A stretch of DNA of 64,000 nucleotides from Roseburia zhanii (GCF_014287635.1 NZ_JACOPH010000004.1:171155-235154), one strand, 5' to 3'. Numbered from the stretch's first letter, positions 18,308 through 26,621 are shown. A program made the numbers and translations. The notes: generated from the letters alone by a model not told the origin.

Positions 18308-19597
18308 CTATGGGCGATCCATGTCTTCTTTTGGCACAAAATAACCGGAAAGACAGCAGCCTCTCTCATTATCTACTGTAAGAAAGCGATTATTCGATGA
18401 TGACAATACGATATCACTGACCACATTCTGCGATGTGATCTCATGCTTTCCACAGATCCAGTACATCCGGTCTTTACACTCGGATAAATGTAAAATCTCT
18501 GGATTCCAGTCCGCATGACTGCCGCTGTTTGGAACAGCAATCCCACGAACCCTCTCCCTGATCTTTGCAAACCGCTCTGTGATATTCTCATAGTAATGAT
18601 TCAGATTCACATTTCCAAGCATCAAAAGTCCAAACCGTAAATCCATGCTGCTTTTGTGATGCTGCATGATATCATGATCTCTCTCATGCATACAGCGTAT
18701 CGTACAGGTCTTGAAATTATCCTCCGCATACTGTATCCATGCCCTGCACTGTTCTTCACGCAAAAATTCTTTTTCGGTCATAAAACTTTCGTTCTCGCTT
18801 GGAACAATGTTCTGCGGACCTTCATACATGACAATCGTTGTAGCTGGTGAGTTACCAAATTTCAACTGGTATGTCATCATAAAACGTTTCATCTGGTTCT
18901 TGTAGTCTTCCTTCAAGTTCTCTGATACTTCATGGATATTTTCCATCTGGCTGAAATACTCTCTTGTAAAACCAGACAATGTCTGTATATCCAGACCATA
19001 GACACCAAAATAAAAGAACCATCCATTTTCTATGATATATCCTGCATGTACAACAGGAATGGCATAGCCTTCCATCTCCCAGATCAGTTTTAAGGACTTA
19101 TCATCTGCTTCTTCAAAATAACAGCCTTCTGCAATTTCTTCCGGCTTCCTGTCAGGTATGCGGCCATTTCCATATACAAAATACAGATTCTTAATTCCAC
19201 ATTCCTGCAAAAACAGGTACGGATCCTGTAAAAAACGGATCACGTCTTTCATATTCTCTTTTCTGCCTATAGTTTCTTCCACTAACACGAGTCTCTGGAT
19301 GGGTGCCAGATACGGCAGGATCAGTGTCCACACTGTATGCTCTTTCACCAGTGTGACCAGTTTCCTGATATAGTTGATCGTATATCCACCCAACACCAGC
19401 AGGTCGATTTCATCCGGTATGGCATCCTTCCTTGCCCCAAAATCCAATTCCCCTTTTACTCTTTCATTCCGGCTGTAACTTTCCACCATATAAATATAAT
19501 TTGTGGTCGTATTTCTCTCTCTATCATATACACTTCCTGAATGAAACAGGCCTCCCGCCTGATTTTCAAATAAATAACGAAAATATCTTCCGCGCAT
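18308..19597 (-). CDS. Hypothetical protein, possibly a degenerate metallo-beta-lactamase fold
   Basis: 429 aa, cytoplasmic, not firmly recognised. Three stretches recall ComEC-type metallo-beta-lactamase folds: EIDLLVLGGYTINYIRKLV where that fold has its His-rich loop, LLMLGNVNLN where it has a GD loop, and IAVPNSGSHADW where it has a PHHGS-type motif. The metal-binding His and Asp residues are mostly replaced, so it would be catalytically dead or altered. The middle (residues 160-300) is aromatic-rich and specific to this protein. It starts divergently from murG; promoter not identified. Confidence is good that it is a gene, low for the fold. Confidence 0.6.
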   Translation of the reverse strand: MRGRYFRYLFENQAGGLFHSGSVYDRERNTTTNYIYMVESYSRNERVKGELDFGARKDAIPDEIDLLVLGGYTINYIRKLVTLVKEHTVWTLILPYLAPIQRLVLVEETIGRKENMKDVIRFLQDPYLFLQECGIKNLYFVYGNGRIPDRKPEEIAEGCYFEEADDKSLKLIWEMEGYAIPVVHAGYIIENGWFFYFGVYGLDIQTLSGFTREYFSQMENIHEVSENLKEDYKNQMKRFMMTYQLKFGNSPATTIVMYEGPQNIVPSENESFMTEKEFLREEQCRAWIQYAEDNFKTCTIRCMHERDHDIMQHHKSSMDLRFGLLMLGNVNLNHYYENITERFAKIRERVRGIAVPNSGSHADWNPEILHLSECKDRMYWICGKHEITSQNVVSDIVLSSSNNRFLTVDNERGCCLSGYFVPKEDMDRP

Positions 19598-19691
19598 AAT
19601 ACTTCTGCGTCTCCCCTTCCCAGATTTTTCATTCGAAAAGTTTTGATACTTATATTTTAATGTATCTGATGGTTTTTACAAGTCTTTTTTC

Positions 19692-19721
19692 TTGACTTTT
19701 TCATATATGAGTATATATGAT
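19692..19721 (+). promoter_or_regulatory. Candidate sigma-A promoter of murG and its leader
   Basis: TTGACT (19692-19697), 18-base spacer, TATGAT (19716-19721). Transcription would begin near 19728, at the very edge of the folded element at 19721-19920. Confidence 0.55.
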
Positions 19722-19920
19722 GATACCAGGGTCAAAAGGTCAGAAAGCCTTTTGCGAGCTTGCTTACAAGAGGATTTTTGACCTTTTGACCCGCCAAAAA
19801 CATGAATAAGCAGCCATTTTTCGTAGAAAAATGAGCGAATTATGAATGTTTTTGAGGATTGCGAAAGTGCAATGCACGGAGCAATCCGGTATCATAGGGG
19901 TCAAAAGACCTTTTGACCCC
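19721..19920 (+). ncRNA. Multibranched structured leader of murG (candidate cis-acting RNA)
   Basis: TGATACC (19721-19727) pairs with GGTATCA (19888-19894) and encloses three arms: GGGTCAAAAGGTCA (19729-19742) with TGACCTTTTGACCC (19779-19792), 14 bp; CAAAAACAT (19795-19803) with ATGTTTTTG (19846-19854), capped by CATTTTT/AAAAATG; and GGATTGC (19856-19862) with GCAATCC (19881-19887). A last hairpin GGGGTCAAAA/TTTTGACCCC (19897-19920) has the same sequence as the first arm, so its 3' strand could also pair with 19729-19742. No T-run follows, so control would be by translation or processing. If transcription starts at 19728 most of the closing strand is lost, so the start needs mapping. A DNA repeat cannot be excluded. 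Confidence 0.5.
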
Positions 19921-19969
19921 AACATCATATGATTAGATAACATCTATCAGAAAGGAAATGGTATTCCAT

Positions 19970-21037
19970 ATGAAAAAAATCGTCTTAACCGGCGGCGGTA
20001 CTGCCGGTCACGTTACTCCAAATATTGCACTGTTGCCAAGTCTTAGAAAAGCTTCTTATGAAATTTCTTATATCGGCTCTTACAAAGGAATTGAAAAAGA
20101 ACTGATCGAAGCTGAAAAAGTTCCATATTATGCTATCTCATCCGGCAAGCTTCGCCGTTATTTAGACATCAAAAATCTATCCGATCCATTTAAAGTCGTA
20201 AAAGGTCTTGGCCAGTCCATCCATCTTTTACATAAGTTAAAACCGGATATCGTTTTTTCAAAAGGCGGTTTCGTATCGGTTCCGGTCGTATTGGCTGCAA
20301 AATTCTGCCACATTCCGGTTATTATCCACGAATCGGATATTACCCCCGGACTAGCTAATAAGATAGCCATTCCCGCTGCAAAAAAGGTCTGCTGCAATTT
20401 TCCGGAAACATTAAACTACCTTCCGAAAGAAAAGGCTGTTTTAACCGGATCTCCGATCCGTCAGGAATTATTAGCCGGCGTTGCCGAAAACGCCCGCTCT
20501 TATTGTCACTTTAATACTGACAAACCGGTGCTTTTGATCATCGGAGGAAGTACAGGTTCTAAAGTGATCAATGATGCCATTCGTGCACAACTGCCTGTCT
20601 TATTAAAGAATTTCCAGATCATACATCTGTGTGGTAAGGGAAATTTAGACGATACGTTAATGAATACAAAAGGATATGCGCAGTTTGAATATATCAGCCA
20701 GCAGTTAAAAGATATGTTTGCATTAGCCAATCTTGTGATTTCAAGAGCCGGTGCCAATGCGATCTGTGAATTACTTGCCCTGCACAAACCAAATATCTTA
20801 ATTCCGCTTTCTGCTGCTGCAAGTCGCGGCGATCAGATCTTAAATGCAAAATCTTTCGAAAAACAGGGATTTTCCTATGTCATTGAAGAAGAAAAACTGA
20901 CTGCCGATAGCTTACAATCCGCAGTTGACACTGTCTTTTCGCAAAAAGAAGATTATATTGCTGCTATGAAAAAAAGTACACAGATCGACTCTATTGATAA
21001 GATCATGGATCTGATTGAAAAAGAGCTTGCACATTAG
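19970..21037 (+). CDS. murG: UDP-GlcNAc:lipid I N-acetylglucosaminyltransferase MurG
   Basis: Makes lipid II at the inner face of the membrane. 355 aa from the ATG giving MKKIVLTGGGTAGHVTPNIA; an ATG four codons earlier is open but lies on top of the RBS AAAGGA. Conserved parts are the first G-loop GGGTAGHVTPN, SKGGFVSVPVVLAA, HESDITPGLANK, the second G-loop GGSTGSKVIN and the UDP-binding SRAGANAICELLAL. It stands alone rather than in a division/cell-wall cluster, as is frequent in Lachnospiraceae that carry a second copy. Its stop overlaps the stop of the convergent HIT gene. Confidence 0.94.
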   Translation: MKKIVLTGGGTAGHVTPNIALLPSLRKASYEISYIGSYKGIEKELIEAEKVPYYAISSGKLRRYLDIKNLSDPFKVVKGLGQSIHLLHKLKPDIVFSKGGFVSVPVVLAAKFCHIPVIIHESDITPGLANKIAIPAAKKVCCNFPETLNYLPKEKAVLTGSPIRQELLAGVAENARSYCHFNTDKPVLLIIGGSTGSKVINDAIRAQLPVLLKNFQIIHLCGKGNLDDTLMNTKGYAQFEYISQQLKDMFALANLVISRAGANAICELLALHKPNILIPLSAAASRGDQILNAKSFEKQGFSYVIEEEKLTADSLQSAVDTVFSQKEDYIAAMKKSTQIDSIDKIMDLIEKELAH

Positions 21038-21048
21038 TGCAGCTCTTT
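21020..21048. terminator. Bidirectional terminator built from the overlapping ends of murG and the HIT gene
   Basis: AAAGAGC and TGCAC (21020-21032) pair with GTGCA and GCTCTTT (21037-21048) around ATTA, with one bulged T. The TAG of murG (21035-21037) and the TAA of the HIT gene (21034-21036) both lie in the loop region, and T-rich tails follow on both strands. Confidence 0.8.
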
Positions 21049-21459
21049 CTTTAAATGTTCACAGATTTCTTTCATTTCTTCGTCTGTAAAATTCTCATGG
21101 CTCCATGTTAAAATAGTACTGTTTTTCATATTTTTATATCTTGGGATCAGATGCAGATGGAAGTGAAATACTGTCTGTCCGGCTACTTCTCCATTATTCT
21201 GTACCAGATTAAAACCATCGCATTTTAAGGCATCTGTCATCTTTGTTACAAGCCTTTTGGCTAATTTCATTGCATTGCCTGCTACTTCCTCATCAATCTC
21301 ATAAAGGTTCGCATAATGCTCTTTTGGAAGGATCAGTGCATGTCCCTTTGATGCCGGTGCTGCGTCTAAGATCACACGGAACTGTTCATCCTCATAGATG
21401 GTGTTAGTCGGGATCTCTCCTGATGCTAACTTACAAAAAATACAATTACTGTCTTTCAT
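21034..21459 (-). CDS. HIT-family nucleotide hydrolase
   Basis: 141 aa histidine-triad protein of the HinT/YcfF branch, hydrolysing nucleotide phosphoramidates or acyl adenylates. CIFCKLASGEIPTNTIYED at the N-terminus carries two Cys of the zinc-site type, and FHFHLHLIPRY is the catalytic HxHxHxx triad. The length is slightly more than the 115-120 of short HinT. The gene faces murG tail to tail; the two stop codons overlap on opposite strands inside a shared terminator hairpin. Confidence 0.94.
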   Translation of the reverse strand: MKDSNCIFCKLASGEIPTNTIYEDEQFRVILDAAPASKGHALILPKEHYANLYEIDEEVAGNAMKLAKRLVTKMTDALKCDGFNLVQNNGEVAGQTVFHFHLHLIPRYKNMKNSTILTWSHENFTDEEMKEICEHLKKELH

Positions 21460-21501
21460 TTTTATTCTCCTTTCCTGTCGAATCCTGTATCATTTTTCTT
21501 A

Positions 21502-21530
21502 TTGAAATGTTTTTGATCTAATGCTAGCAT
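21502..21530 (+). promoter_or_regulatory. Candidate sigma-A promoter of the orphan histidine kinase
   Basis: TTGAAA (21502-21507), 17-base spacer, TAGCAT (21525-21530), about 38 bases before the ATG. Confidence 0.5.
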
Positions 21531-21568
21531 AGTAAACAAGGGTTAAAATTACCAGAGGGGGAATCTTT

Positions 21569-22210
21569 ATGACACCGGAAGACTATGCAAAAATCTTTCA
21601 CGAGATCAAAAATTATATCACATGTATCAGCAGCTCCTTACAGCTGATTGAAAAAACTCATCCTGAAGTGACTGACTATCCATACTGGAAAGATACCATT
21701 TCTGATGTGTGGGCACTGAAAAAAATGGTCATTGAAATTTCTTCTGCACGCTTATGCAGTAAACTTAACACAGAAATGATCTCCTTAAACAGTTTCTTTG
21801 CAGAACTCAAAAATTCCTATACTGCACTTTGTGGATCTAAGGATTTTCTATGCAGTTTCAAAACCGAACCAGACCTGCCGGAATTACCTATTGATTCCGA
21901 CCGTTTAAAACGTGCGATCTTTAATCTGATCAAAAACTCTTATGAAGCAATGGACGGCACTGGTGAAATCACCGTTTCTGCCCGATCAGAAGCTGACTTT
22001 GTGTGTATCGATGTCATTGACTCAGGTGGTGGTATCTCACCGGACTATCTTGAAAAAATATTCACACCATTTTCCACAACCAAACAAAACGGCACCGGAC
22101 TTGGTCTGCTCATTACGAAACAGACTGTTGAAGCCCATGGTGGTCATCTGACTGTAGATTCAAGACCTCATGATGGCTGTACCTTTTCTATTTATCTCCC
22201 TGTGCAGTAG
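21569..22210 (+). CDS. Soluble orphan sensor histidine kinase (minimal transmitter)
   Basis: 213 aa made only of a transmitter: H-box FHEIKNYITCISSSL with the phospho-acceptor His (residue 11), N-box NLIKNSYEAMDG, G1 DSGGGIS, F-box IFTPFSTTK and G2 GTGLGL. There is no membrane helix, PAS or GAF domain, and no response regulator beside it. NtrB/KinB-like HExxN chemistry suggests it feeds a distant regulator such as Spo0A or a Spo0F-type relay. The ATG has AGAGGGGG 7 bases before it. Confidence 0.9.
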   Translation: MTPEDYAKIFHEIKNYITCISSSLQLIEKTHPEVTDYPYWKDTISDVWALKKMVIEISSARLCSKLNTEMISLNSFFAELKNSYTALCGSKDFLCSFKTEPDLPELPIDSDRLKRAIFNLIKNSYEAMDGTGEITVSARSEADFVCIDVIDSGGGISPDYLEKIFTPFSTTKQNGTGLGLLITKQTVEAHGGHLTVDSRPHDGCTFSIYLPVQ

Positions 22211-22217
22211 TGGAAAC

Positions 22218-23210
22218 CTATGCAAATTCAAATATAGTGTCTAACATACGAAGTGTTTTAAAATTTCCCTTCGCAGTCATAACTCCTGTCATAAATGCTC
22301 TCTGGAAGGTCATTCTTCCATTTACAATGCTGTCCATCACTTCAGGACTCAGTTTTGCATACACATCGATATTTTCTTCCCTGCCATAATAGCAGTTCAT
22401 CTCATCCTCACGGACATCTAAGAACAATGGCTGTTTCTTGCCCTCGATCATAAACAGATAAGATGCATGAAATCCTTCTTCCGGTATAAAGTGGCTTTCA
22501 AACTCTTTAATATACATCGTATCATCAGATTCATTGCTCTTGCCTAGGATATCCTTAAACATAGATGCTAATTCTTCAATATCTTCCTTCTGTTTTTTCA
22601 CATAGGAATCGTCTGATACATATTTTGACAGCTGTTCACTTTCCTGTGGTGTCAGATCCATCGACTGTGTACGAAGCACTGTCTGTTTGATTGCCTGGTT
22701 ACTGCCCGGAAGTATCTTCATCTTCTGGGAAATGGAACGATACAGATCCTCTGCTTTCTTTTCAATGATCAGTGTATATTCCTTATTCATTTCAAATGTC
22801 ACCAGGTCTTCTACATAACCGCAAAGTCCGCTGCAGGGCTTTCCGCCTAAAATCTCCCATGCATTCTCTAAAGTGACAACTGCCTCCCGCTCTCCATATG
22901 TTGTTGACATGACGATCGGCTGCATATATAAAGAACTGATCAGTTCTTTATCTCCGTATAACCAGCAGGCATCTAAAAACTGCTGCATATAGCCACCGAT
23001 CCCAAGCCACTCTACTGTGGTAGCAAGAATAATACCATCGGCATCCTTAAAGGTATGAGGTAATGTGGATATCTCATTTTTGTGTTCATAGATATTATAA
23101 CATTCTACCGTCACCCGCAGTTCCTTTAACACATCTTCCATTTTATGCAGAACGTATAATGTAGGATCATCTAGTAATCCTCTTCCTCCGTAGTATATAT
23201 TTATCTTCAT
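22218..23210 (-). CDS. Flavodoxin-fold NAD(P)H reductase with C-terminal SCP2-like domain
   Basis: 330 aa. Residues 1-180 are a flavodoxin/NADPH-dependent FMN reductase-like domain (MKINIYYGGRGLLDDPTLYV, then the FMN-loop segment LATTVEWLGIGGYMQQFLDA). The linker is helical, and the last 100 residues match an SCP2 lipid-binding fold (SHFIPEEGFHASYLFMIEG, then VNGRMTFQRAFMTGVMTAKG). Start at Met5 of the open frame: GGAGG is 8 bases upstream. The combination occurs in Lachnospiraceae but its substrate is unknown; the SCP2 part suggests a hydrophobic ligand. Confidence 0.75.
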   Translation of the reverse strand: MKINIYYGGRGLLDDPTLYVLHKMEDVLKELRVTVECYNIYEHKNEISTLPHTFKDADGIILATTVEWLGIGGYMQQFLDACWLYGDKELISSLYMQPIVMSTTYGEREAVVTLENAWEILGGKPCSGLCGYVEDLVTFEMNKEYTLIIEKKAEDLYRSISQKMKILPGSNQAIKQTVLRTQSMDLTPQESEQLSKYVSDDSYVKKQKEDIEELASMFKDILGKSNESDDTMYIKEFESHFIPEEGFHASYLFMIEGKKQPLFLDVREDEMNCYYGREENIDVYAKLSPEVMDSIVNGRMTFQRAFMTGVMTAKGNFKTLRMLDTIFEFA

Positions 23211-23304
23211 TATTTCCTCCATCTAAAGAGCTGCTGAGTATTATGATCGTAACCATTCCATACAAATCATTACCTGTACGAAATACTTACTCTGTCTCCT
23301 ATCT

Positions 23305-23333
23305 AGTATATTGATTTTCTGCTATAAAATCAA
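23305..23333 (-). promoter_or_regulatory. Candidate promoter of the flavodoxin-SCP2 gene
   Basis: Minus strand: TTGATT (23328-23333), 17-base spacer, TATACT (23305-23310); it overlaps the last codons of the rhomboid gene. Confidence 0.5.
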
Positions 23334-23932
23334 TCTCTAAATTTTCGGATCAGTGCCACGATACATCCTGCTAAAAAACCTCCGCAGAGTCCTCCGATAT
23401 GTCCCCAGTTATCTACACCTGCCGTAGAAAATCCATAGTACAGACTAAGTACTGCCATAAATAACAGACCTTTCATTGTGAGACCTTCCACTTTCCATTT
23501 ATGGAATGCTGCCCATGCGATCAATGCCCCAAGGATGCCGAAAATAGCACCGGATGCACCGGCGGACACTGCATAATCTGCATAACGGATATCTTCCACC
23601 GCTGATAATATACTGCCACACAGCCCGGAAAACAGATATACTACTGTAAAAGGGATCTTTCCTAATACATCCTCTAGCCGCATTCCGATCACTGCTAATA
23701 ACAACATATTATTCACAAGATGTTCTGCTCCAAAATGAAGAAACATACTTGTAAACAGCCGCCACCATTCATGATCTTCTATAATATAAGGAACAAATGC
23801 CGCTCCATGTGCCAACATAAACTCACCATCTGTAGTATCTCCGATCAGCTCAAGTACCAGCCAGATCAATACATTGACTGCAATCAGCGTAACCGTAACA
23901 ATGGGAATCTTTCTCGTTACTTTTTTTTCCAT
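23330..23932 (-). CDS. Rhomboid-family intramembrane serine protease
   Basis: About 200 aa, six membrane helices. The nucleophile motif is GASGAIFG, the partner His lies in GHIGGLCGGFLAG, and the first helix ends near AHGAAFVPYIIEDHEWWRL, the conserved loop-1 region with WR. The start used is the ATG at 23932, which has GAGG 6 bases upstream and gives MEKKVTRKIPIV; the frame is open to 24004. It follows the Tad operon in the same direction after a 118-base gap, so pilus-related cleavage is possible but speculative. Confidence 0.9.
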   Translation of the reverse strand: MEKKVTRKIPIVTVTLIAVNVLIWLVLELIGDTTDGEFMLAHGAAFVPYIIEDHEWWRLFTSMFLHFGAEHLVNNMLLLAVIGMRLEDVLGKIPFTVVYLFSGLCGSILSAVEDIRYADYAVSAGASGAIFGILGALIAWAAFHKWKVEGLTMKGLLFMAVLSLYYGFSTAGVDNWGHIGGLCGGFLAGCIVALIRKFRD

Positions 23933-24050
23933 AGTGTGCCTCATTTCATGCATATTTGCGGTCAGGACAGGCTGCCACATTTGCTTATCATTATACGGCT
24001 TCACTATATTTTTTCAATAGATTTGCTATGTTAAATTTTTATAAATCATG

Positions 24051-25142
24051 TTACACAAACCGGTATGCTTCTTTCGAAAAAACAATCCGGTCATTCTTTT
24101 CCAGCTTCACTTTTTCCATATAATTTAATAACTCGCCATTACGATACGTTCCATTCGTGGAATTCATATCTTCCATATAATAGCATCCATCTTCGATTGT
24201 AATCTTTGCATGTATCCTGCTTACGGTGTCATCACAGATTTTTCCATCTACTTCCCCATTATGATTCCCGATCAGAAATACCGGTGCATTGATCTTGATG
24301 TTCTGCTCATTACCGTCTCCCTCATATCTCAGTTCCCCGATGATCTCATTTGTTTCACTCCCTAAAAACACTGTCGGATTTATGGATTCTGCCACATATT
24401 CCTGCGGTTCAAACACGTACGCAAATTCCGCTTCGGTCTGTATTTTCTTCTTCATCACCGGAAATTTCCACCTGCTCTTTTTCTTCTGTTCTGTGAGATT
24501 TTTATGTGTATTTTTCTTATCTGTATCTTTTTCCTCTATCTCTGGTTTTTTCACTTCAGATTCTCTACTTTGACAGATCTCATCTTCCCTGTCAAAAAAT
24601 TCTGTGTTTTCTTTCTCATATAAGATTTCTAACAGTTCTTCTATCCTGATATGTTCCATCTGACATACTTCATATACGTTATAGCACTTCTGGATATCTT
24701 CTCCGTTTCCATGCTCCATATGGGAAAGATAATATTCCATAAAACTCCGCAGGGATTCTTCTAATGTCTTTTTTGCAAATGGCATACAGCAGAAACCAAA
24801 ATTTTCTTCTTTTGCATCTACAAAAATATATGCCGGAGCAAGTGATATTCCGTCTGTATCTAACAGGTATTCCCCCATCTGCTCTAAAATTCCCTTTAGA
24901 GCAGTTATAAATTTTCGTAAAAAAGCTGTTCCCAAACGCTGGATCTCCATCCAGTTTTCTAACGAATGTCTGCCACTGATGTCATACCAGAACTGCTGCT
25001 CTCCATTTTCATTTGTAATTTCAAACGACAGCAGTCCTGCGATCTTATTTTTCTTAAGCATCTGATATTCATAGGACTGTATCATAGTATCCTGTTTAAA
25101 AAGCAGATAACTTTTGCCCGAATTTCTTCTGTATTCTGCCAT
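24051..25142 (-). CDS. FHA-domain protein at the end of the Tad pilus operon
   Basis: 363 aa. The N-terminal 180 residues (SYLLFKQDTMIQSYEYQML, then ISGRHSLENWMEIQR) form the domain known as DUF6382 in Lachnospiraceae. A charged, low-complexity linker follows, then a C-terminal FHA phosphothreonine-binding domain (FLIGNHNGEVDGKICDD, SRIHAKI, DMNSTNGTYRNG). The pattern G-R/N, S-R-x-H, N-G is complete. Start at 25142, with GGGAGG 6 bases upstream; this leaves 11 bases to the previous gene. FHA proteins in Tad or type VII clusters usually read a Ser/Thr kinase signal, so it may regulate pilus assembly. Confidence 0.85.
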   Translation of the reverse strand: MAEYRRNSGKSYLLFKQDTMIQSYEYQMLKKNKIAGLLSFEITNENGEQQFWYDISGRHSLENWMEIQRLGTAFLRKFITALKGILEQMGEYLLDTDGISLAPAYIFVDAKEENFGFCCMPFAKKTLEESLRSFMEYYLSHMEHGNGEDIQKCYNVYEVCQMEHIRIEELLEILYEKENTEFFDREDEICQSRESEVKKPEIEEKDTDKKNTHKNLTEQKKKSRWKFPVMKKKIQTEAEFAYVFEPQEYVAESINPTVFLGSETNEIIGELRYEGDGNEQNIKINAPVFLIGNHNGEVDGKICDDTVSRIHAKITIEDGCYYMEDMNSTNGTYRNGELLNYMEKVKLEKNDRIVFSKEAYRFV

Positions 25143-25153
25143 ACTTTCCTCCC

Positions 25154-25348
25154 TTATGTTTTTTCTACAAGCCTCCACATTCTGATCTTCGTTTCTGCAC
25201 AAAAATCATTATCCCAGCCACTTACCGATGCCTGCTTTGTTTCCTCATACAGATCATATGCTGCATAGATCGGCAGAAAAAGCGTCAACATGATCACCAT
25301 GGCTAACATTGCAATCTCTACAGTATAAGATGCTTCATATTTCTTCAT
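25154..25348 (-). CDS. Short Tad-locus pseudopilin-like protein
   Basis: 64 aa: MKKYEASYTVEIAMLAMVIM begins like a TadE/Flp-type prepilin (polar, E-A-S-Y-T-V-E then a 20-residue hydrophobic helix), followed by a short amphipathic tail ending RMWRLVEKT. The acidic residue five positions into the hydrophobic run is typical of class III signal peptides cut by prepilin peptidase. It overlaps the upstream peptidase gene by 4 bp. Role as a minor pilin is inferred from its position. Confidence 0.7.
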   Translation of the reverse strand: MKKYEASYTVEIAMLAMVIMLTLFLPIYAAYDLYEETKQASVSGWDNDFCAETKIRMWRLVEKT

Positions 25349-25767
25349 CCCATGCCTCCTATGACCATCAGTAATTCACCAAAAAATAAAAATGGCACAA
25401 ATGGTATTTTTGTCTGCTTATCAAATCCTAAGACCAATAATAAAATCCCCCAGATTCCTGCCAGGAAAAAAGATATGCACAGCAAACGCAGGTTATCCAC
25501 AATGCCTAAGTAAATGCCTGTCATTACCAATATCATGCCATCTCCGATACCGATCTTTCCTTTTGTCAGATAACTAAATCCCATGATGCATACTCCTAAT
25601 GCCATTCCAGACAACATCTGCACGACACTATGATCTCCATTCCAAACCTGTAATAAGATCCCGATGATCGAAAAAATCAGCGTAATCACTGCCGTGATTT
25701 TCTTCTGACGGATATCTTCTATGCTATGCACGCCTAATGCCCCTAATAATAGATATGACTGTACCAT
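25345..25767 (-). CDS. Prepilin peptidase (A24 family), second copy
   Basis: 140 aa membrane aspartyl protease. The first catalytic Asp is in SIEDIRQKKI and the second in the GxGD motif KIGIGDGMI. Six hydrophobic segments. Start at the ATG with AAAGGAG 5 bases upstream; longer frames run into the TadE-like gene. Another A24 peptidase heads the same operon at 32533, so this one may serve a different prepilin subset (TadE-like versus Flp). 2 bases separate it from the TadE-like gene. Confidence 0.85.
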   Translation of the reverse strand: MVQSYLLLGALGVHSIEDIRQKKITAVITLIFSIIGILLQVWNGDHSVVQMLSGMALGVCIMGFSYLTKGKIGIGDGMILVMTGIYLGIVDNLRLLCISFFLAGIWGILLLVLGFDKQTKIPFVPFLFFGELLMVIGGMG

Positions 25768-25769
25768 GC

Positions 25770-26588
25770 TTACTCCTTTCCACATTTGCTGCAAGCCCCT
25801 TTTCCTTCTACCTGTTTTAATGGGACTGCCAGTATAGAATGTCTGATCCTGCTGCAATCAGACATTCTATGATAATGACTGCCATACGTTGTTATATATA
25901 CCAGACTATGTCCTGTACCTCTTCCCCGTCCACACTTTGTACAGGGGTAATACTTGCCGCCGTTATGGTTACGGATAGCTGCAAGCTGGTTTTCTGATAC
26001 CCCCCTGACCTTCGGATACAGATAGGTACAGTTCTTTTTTCTATGATAGACACTCCCATTCGGTGTCATATAGACAATCTCATCTCCTTCTTTTTGATCA
26101 TAAGATCGTCCCATCCACTTTCTGACTTTTATCTTCTGTGTCAGACAAATTCCTGACTCATTCCACAAGCCAATGGGCAGACGCATCGTATAATCTGCTT
26201 TTAATTCAATATAATCACCCATAAAATCAGAATCCGATAGGGAAATTCCGATTGTTCCACCCCGTACATATTTACCAACAACACCTTTCTTCCCGATATT
26301 CTTTAAGAACAGTACCTTTGCCAACGGAAGATCTGCTGTCCGTTTTCCGACTCTCTCATACTCCCATACTGACAATTCCCTTCCTGTGTCAAGCAGTGCA
26401 TTTCCCACTGTCTGCTGTACCGTAAGCACCTGAAAGAAAAACAGTAAGAATACCATAAATGCAGCATAAAATGGTAATGCAACTGCGGTTTCTGCCATAT
26501 AAGATGCCTCCATACGGACATAAGGCGGTGCCTTTTTCGGTAATTGGCTTTGATTTTTTACAGGTAGAGAGATTTTTAAATTTTTCAA
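25770..26588 (-). CDS. TadE-like pseudopilin with duplicated Cys motifs
   Basis: 272 aa, TTG start with GGGGGTG upstream. The N-terminal region carries a class III prepilin signal (MEASYMAETAVALPFYAAFM) and one membrane helix. The C-terminal 100 residues hold two copies of a module: VYMTPNGSVYHRKKNC with YYPCTKCGRG, and VYITTYGSHYHRMSDC with GACSKCGKE. Each has His, Cys and a C-x2-C pair, a likely zinc or disulphide site on the outer face. I do not know this C-terminal module in a named family. Confidence 0.75.
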   Translation of the reverse strand: MKNLKISLPVKNQSQLPKKAPPYVRMEASYMAETAVALPFYAAFMVFLLFFFQVLTVQQTVGNALLDTGRELSVWEYERVGKRTADLPLAKVLFLKNIGKKGVVGKYVRGGTIGISLSDSDFMGDYIELKADYTMRLPIGLWNESGICLTQKIKVRKWMGRSYDQKEGDEIVYMTPNGSVYHRKKNCTYLYPKVRGVSENQLAAIRNHNGGKYYPCTKCGRGRGTGHSLVYITTYGSHYHRMSDCSRIRHSILAVPLKQVEGKGACSKCGKE

Positions 26589-26621
26589 AAAGGCACCCCC
26601 TTATATCCGCATGATCCATTT

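Noticed and set aside
19897..19920. Rho-independent terminator before murG
   Set aside because: The 10-bp stem is strong but followed by AACATCATAT without a T-run, and murG would be left without a promoter.
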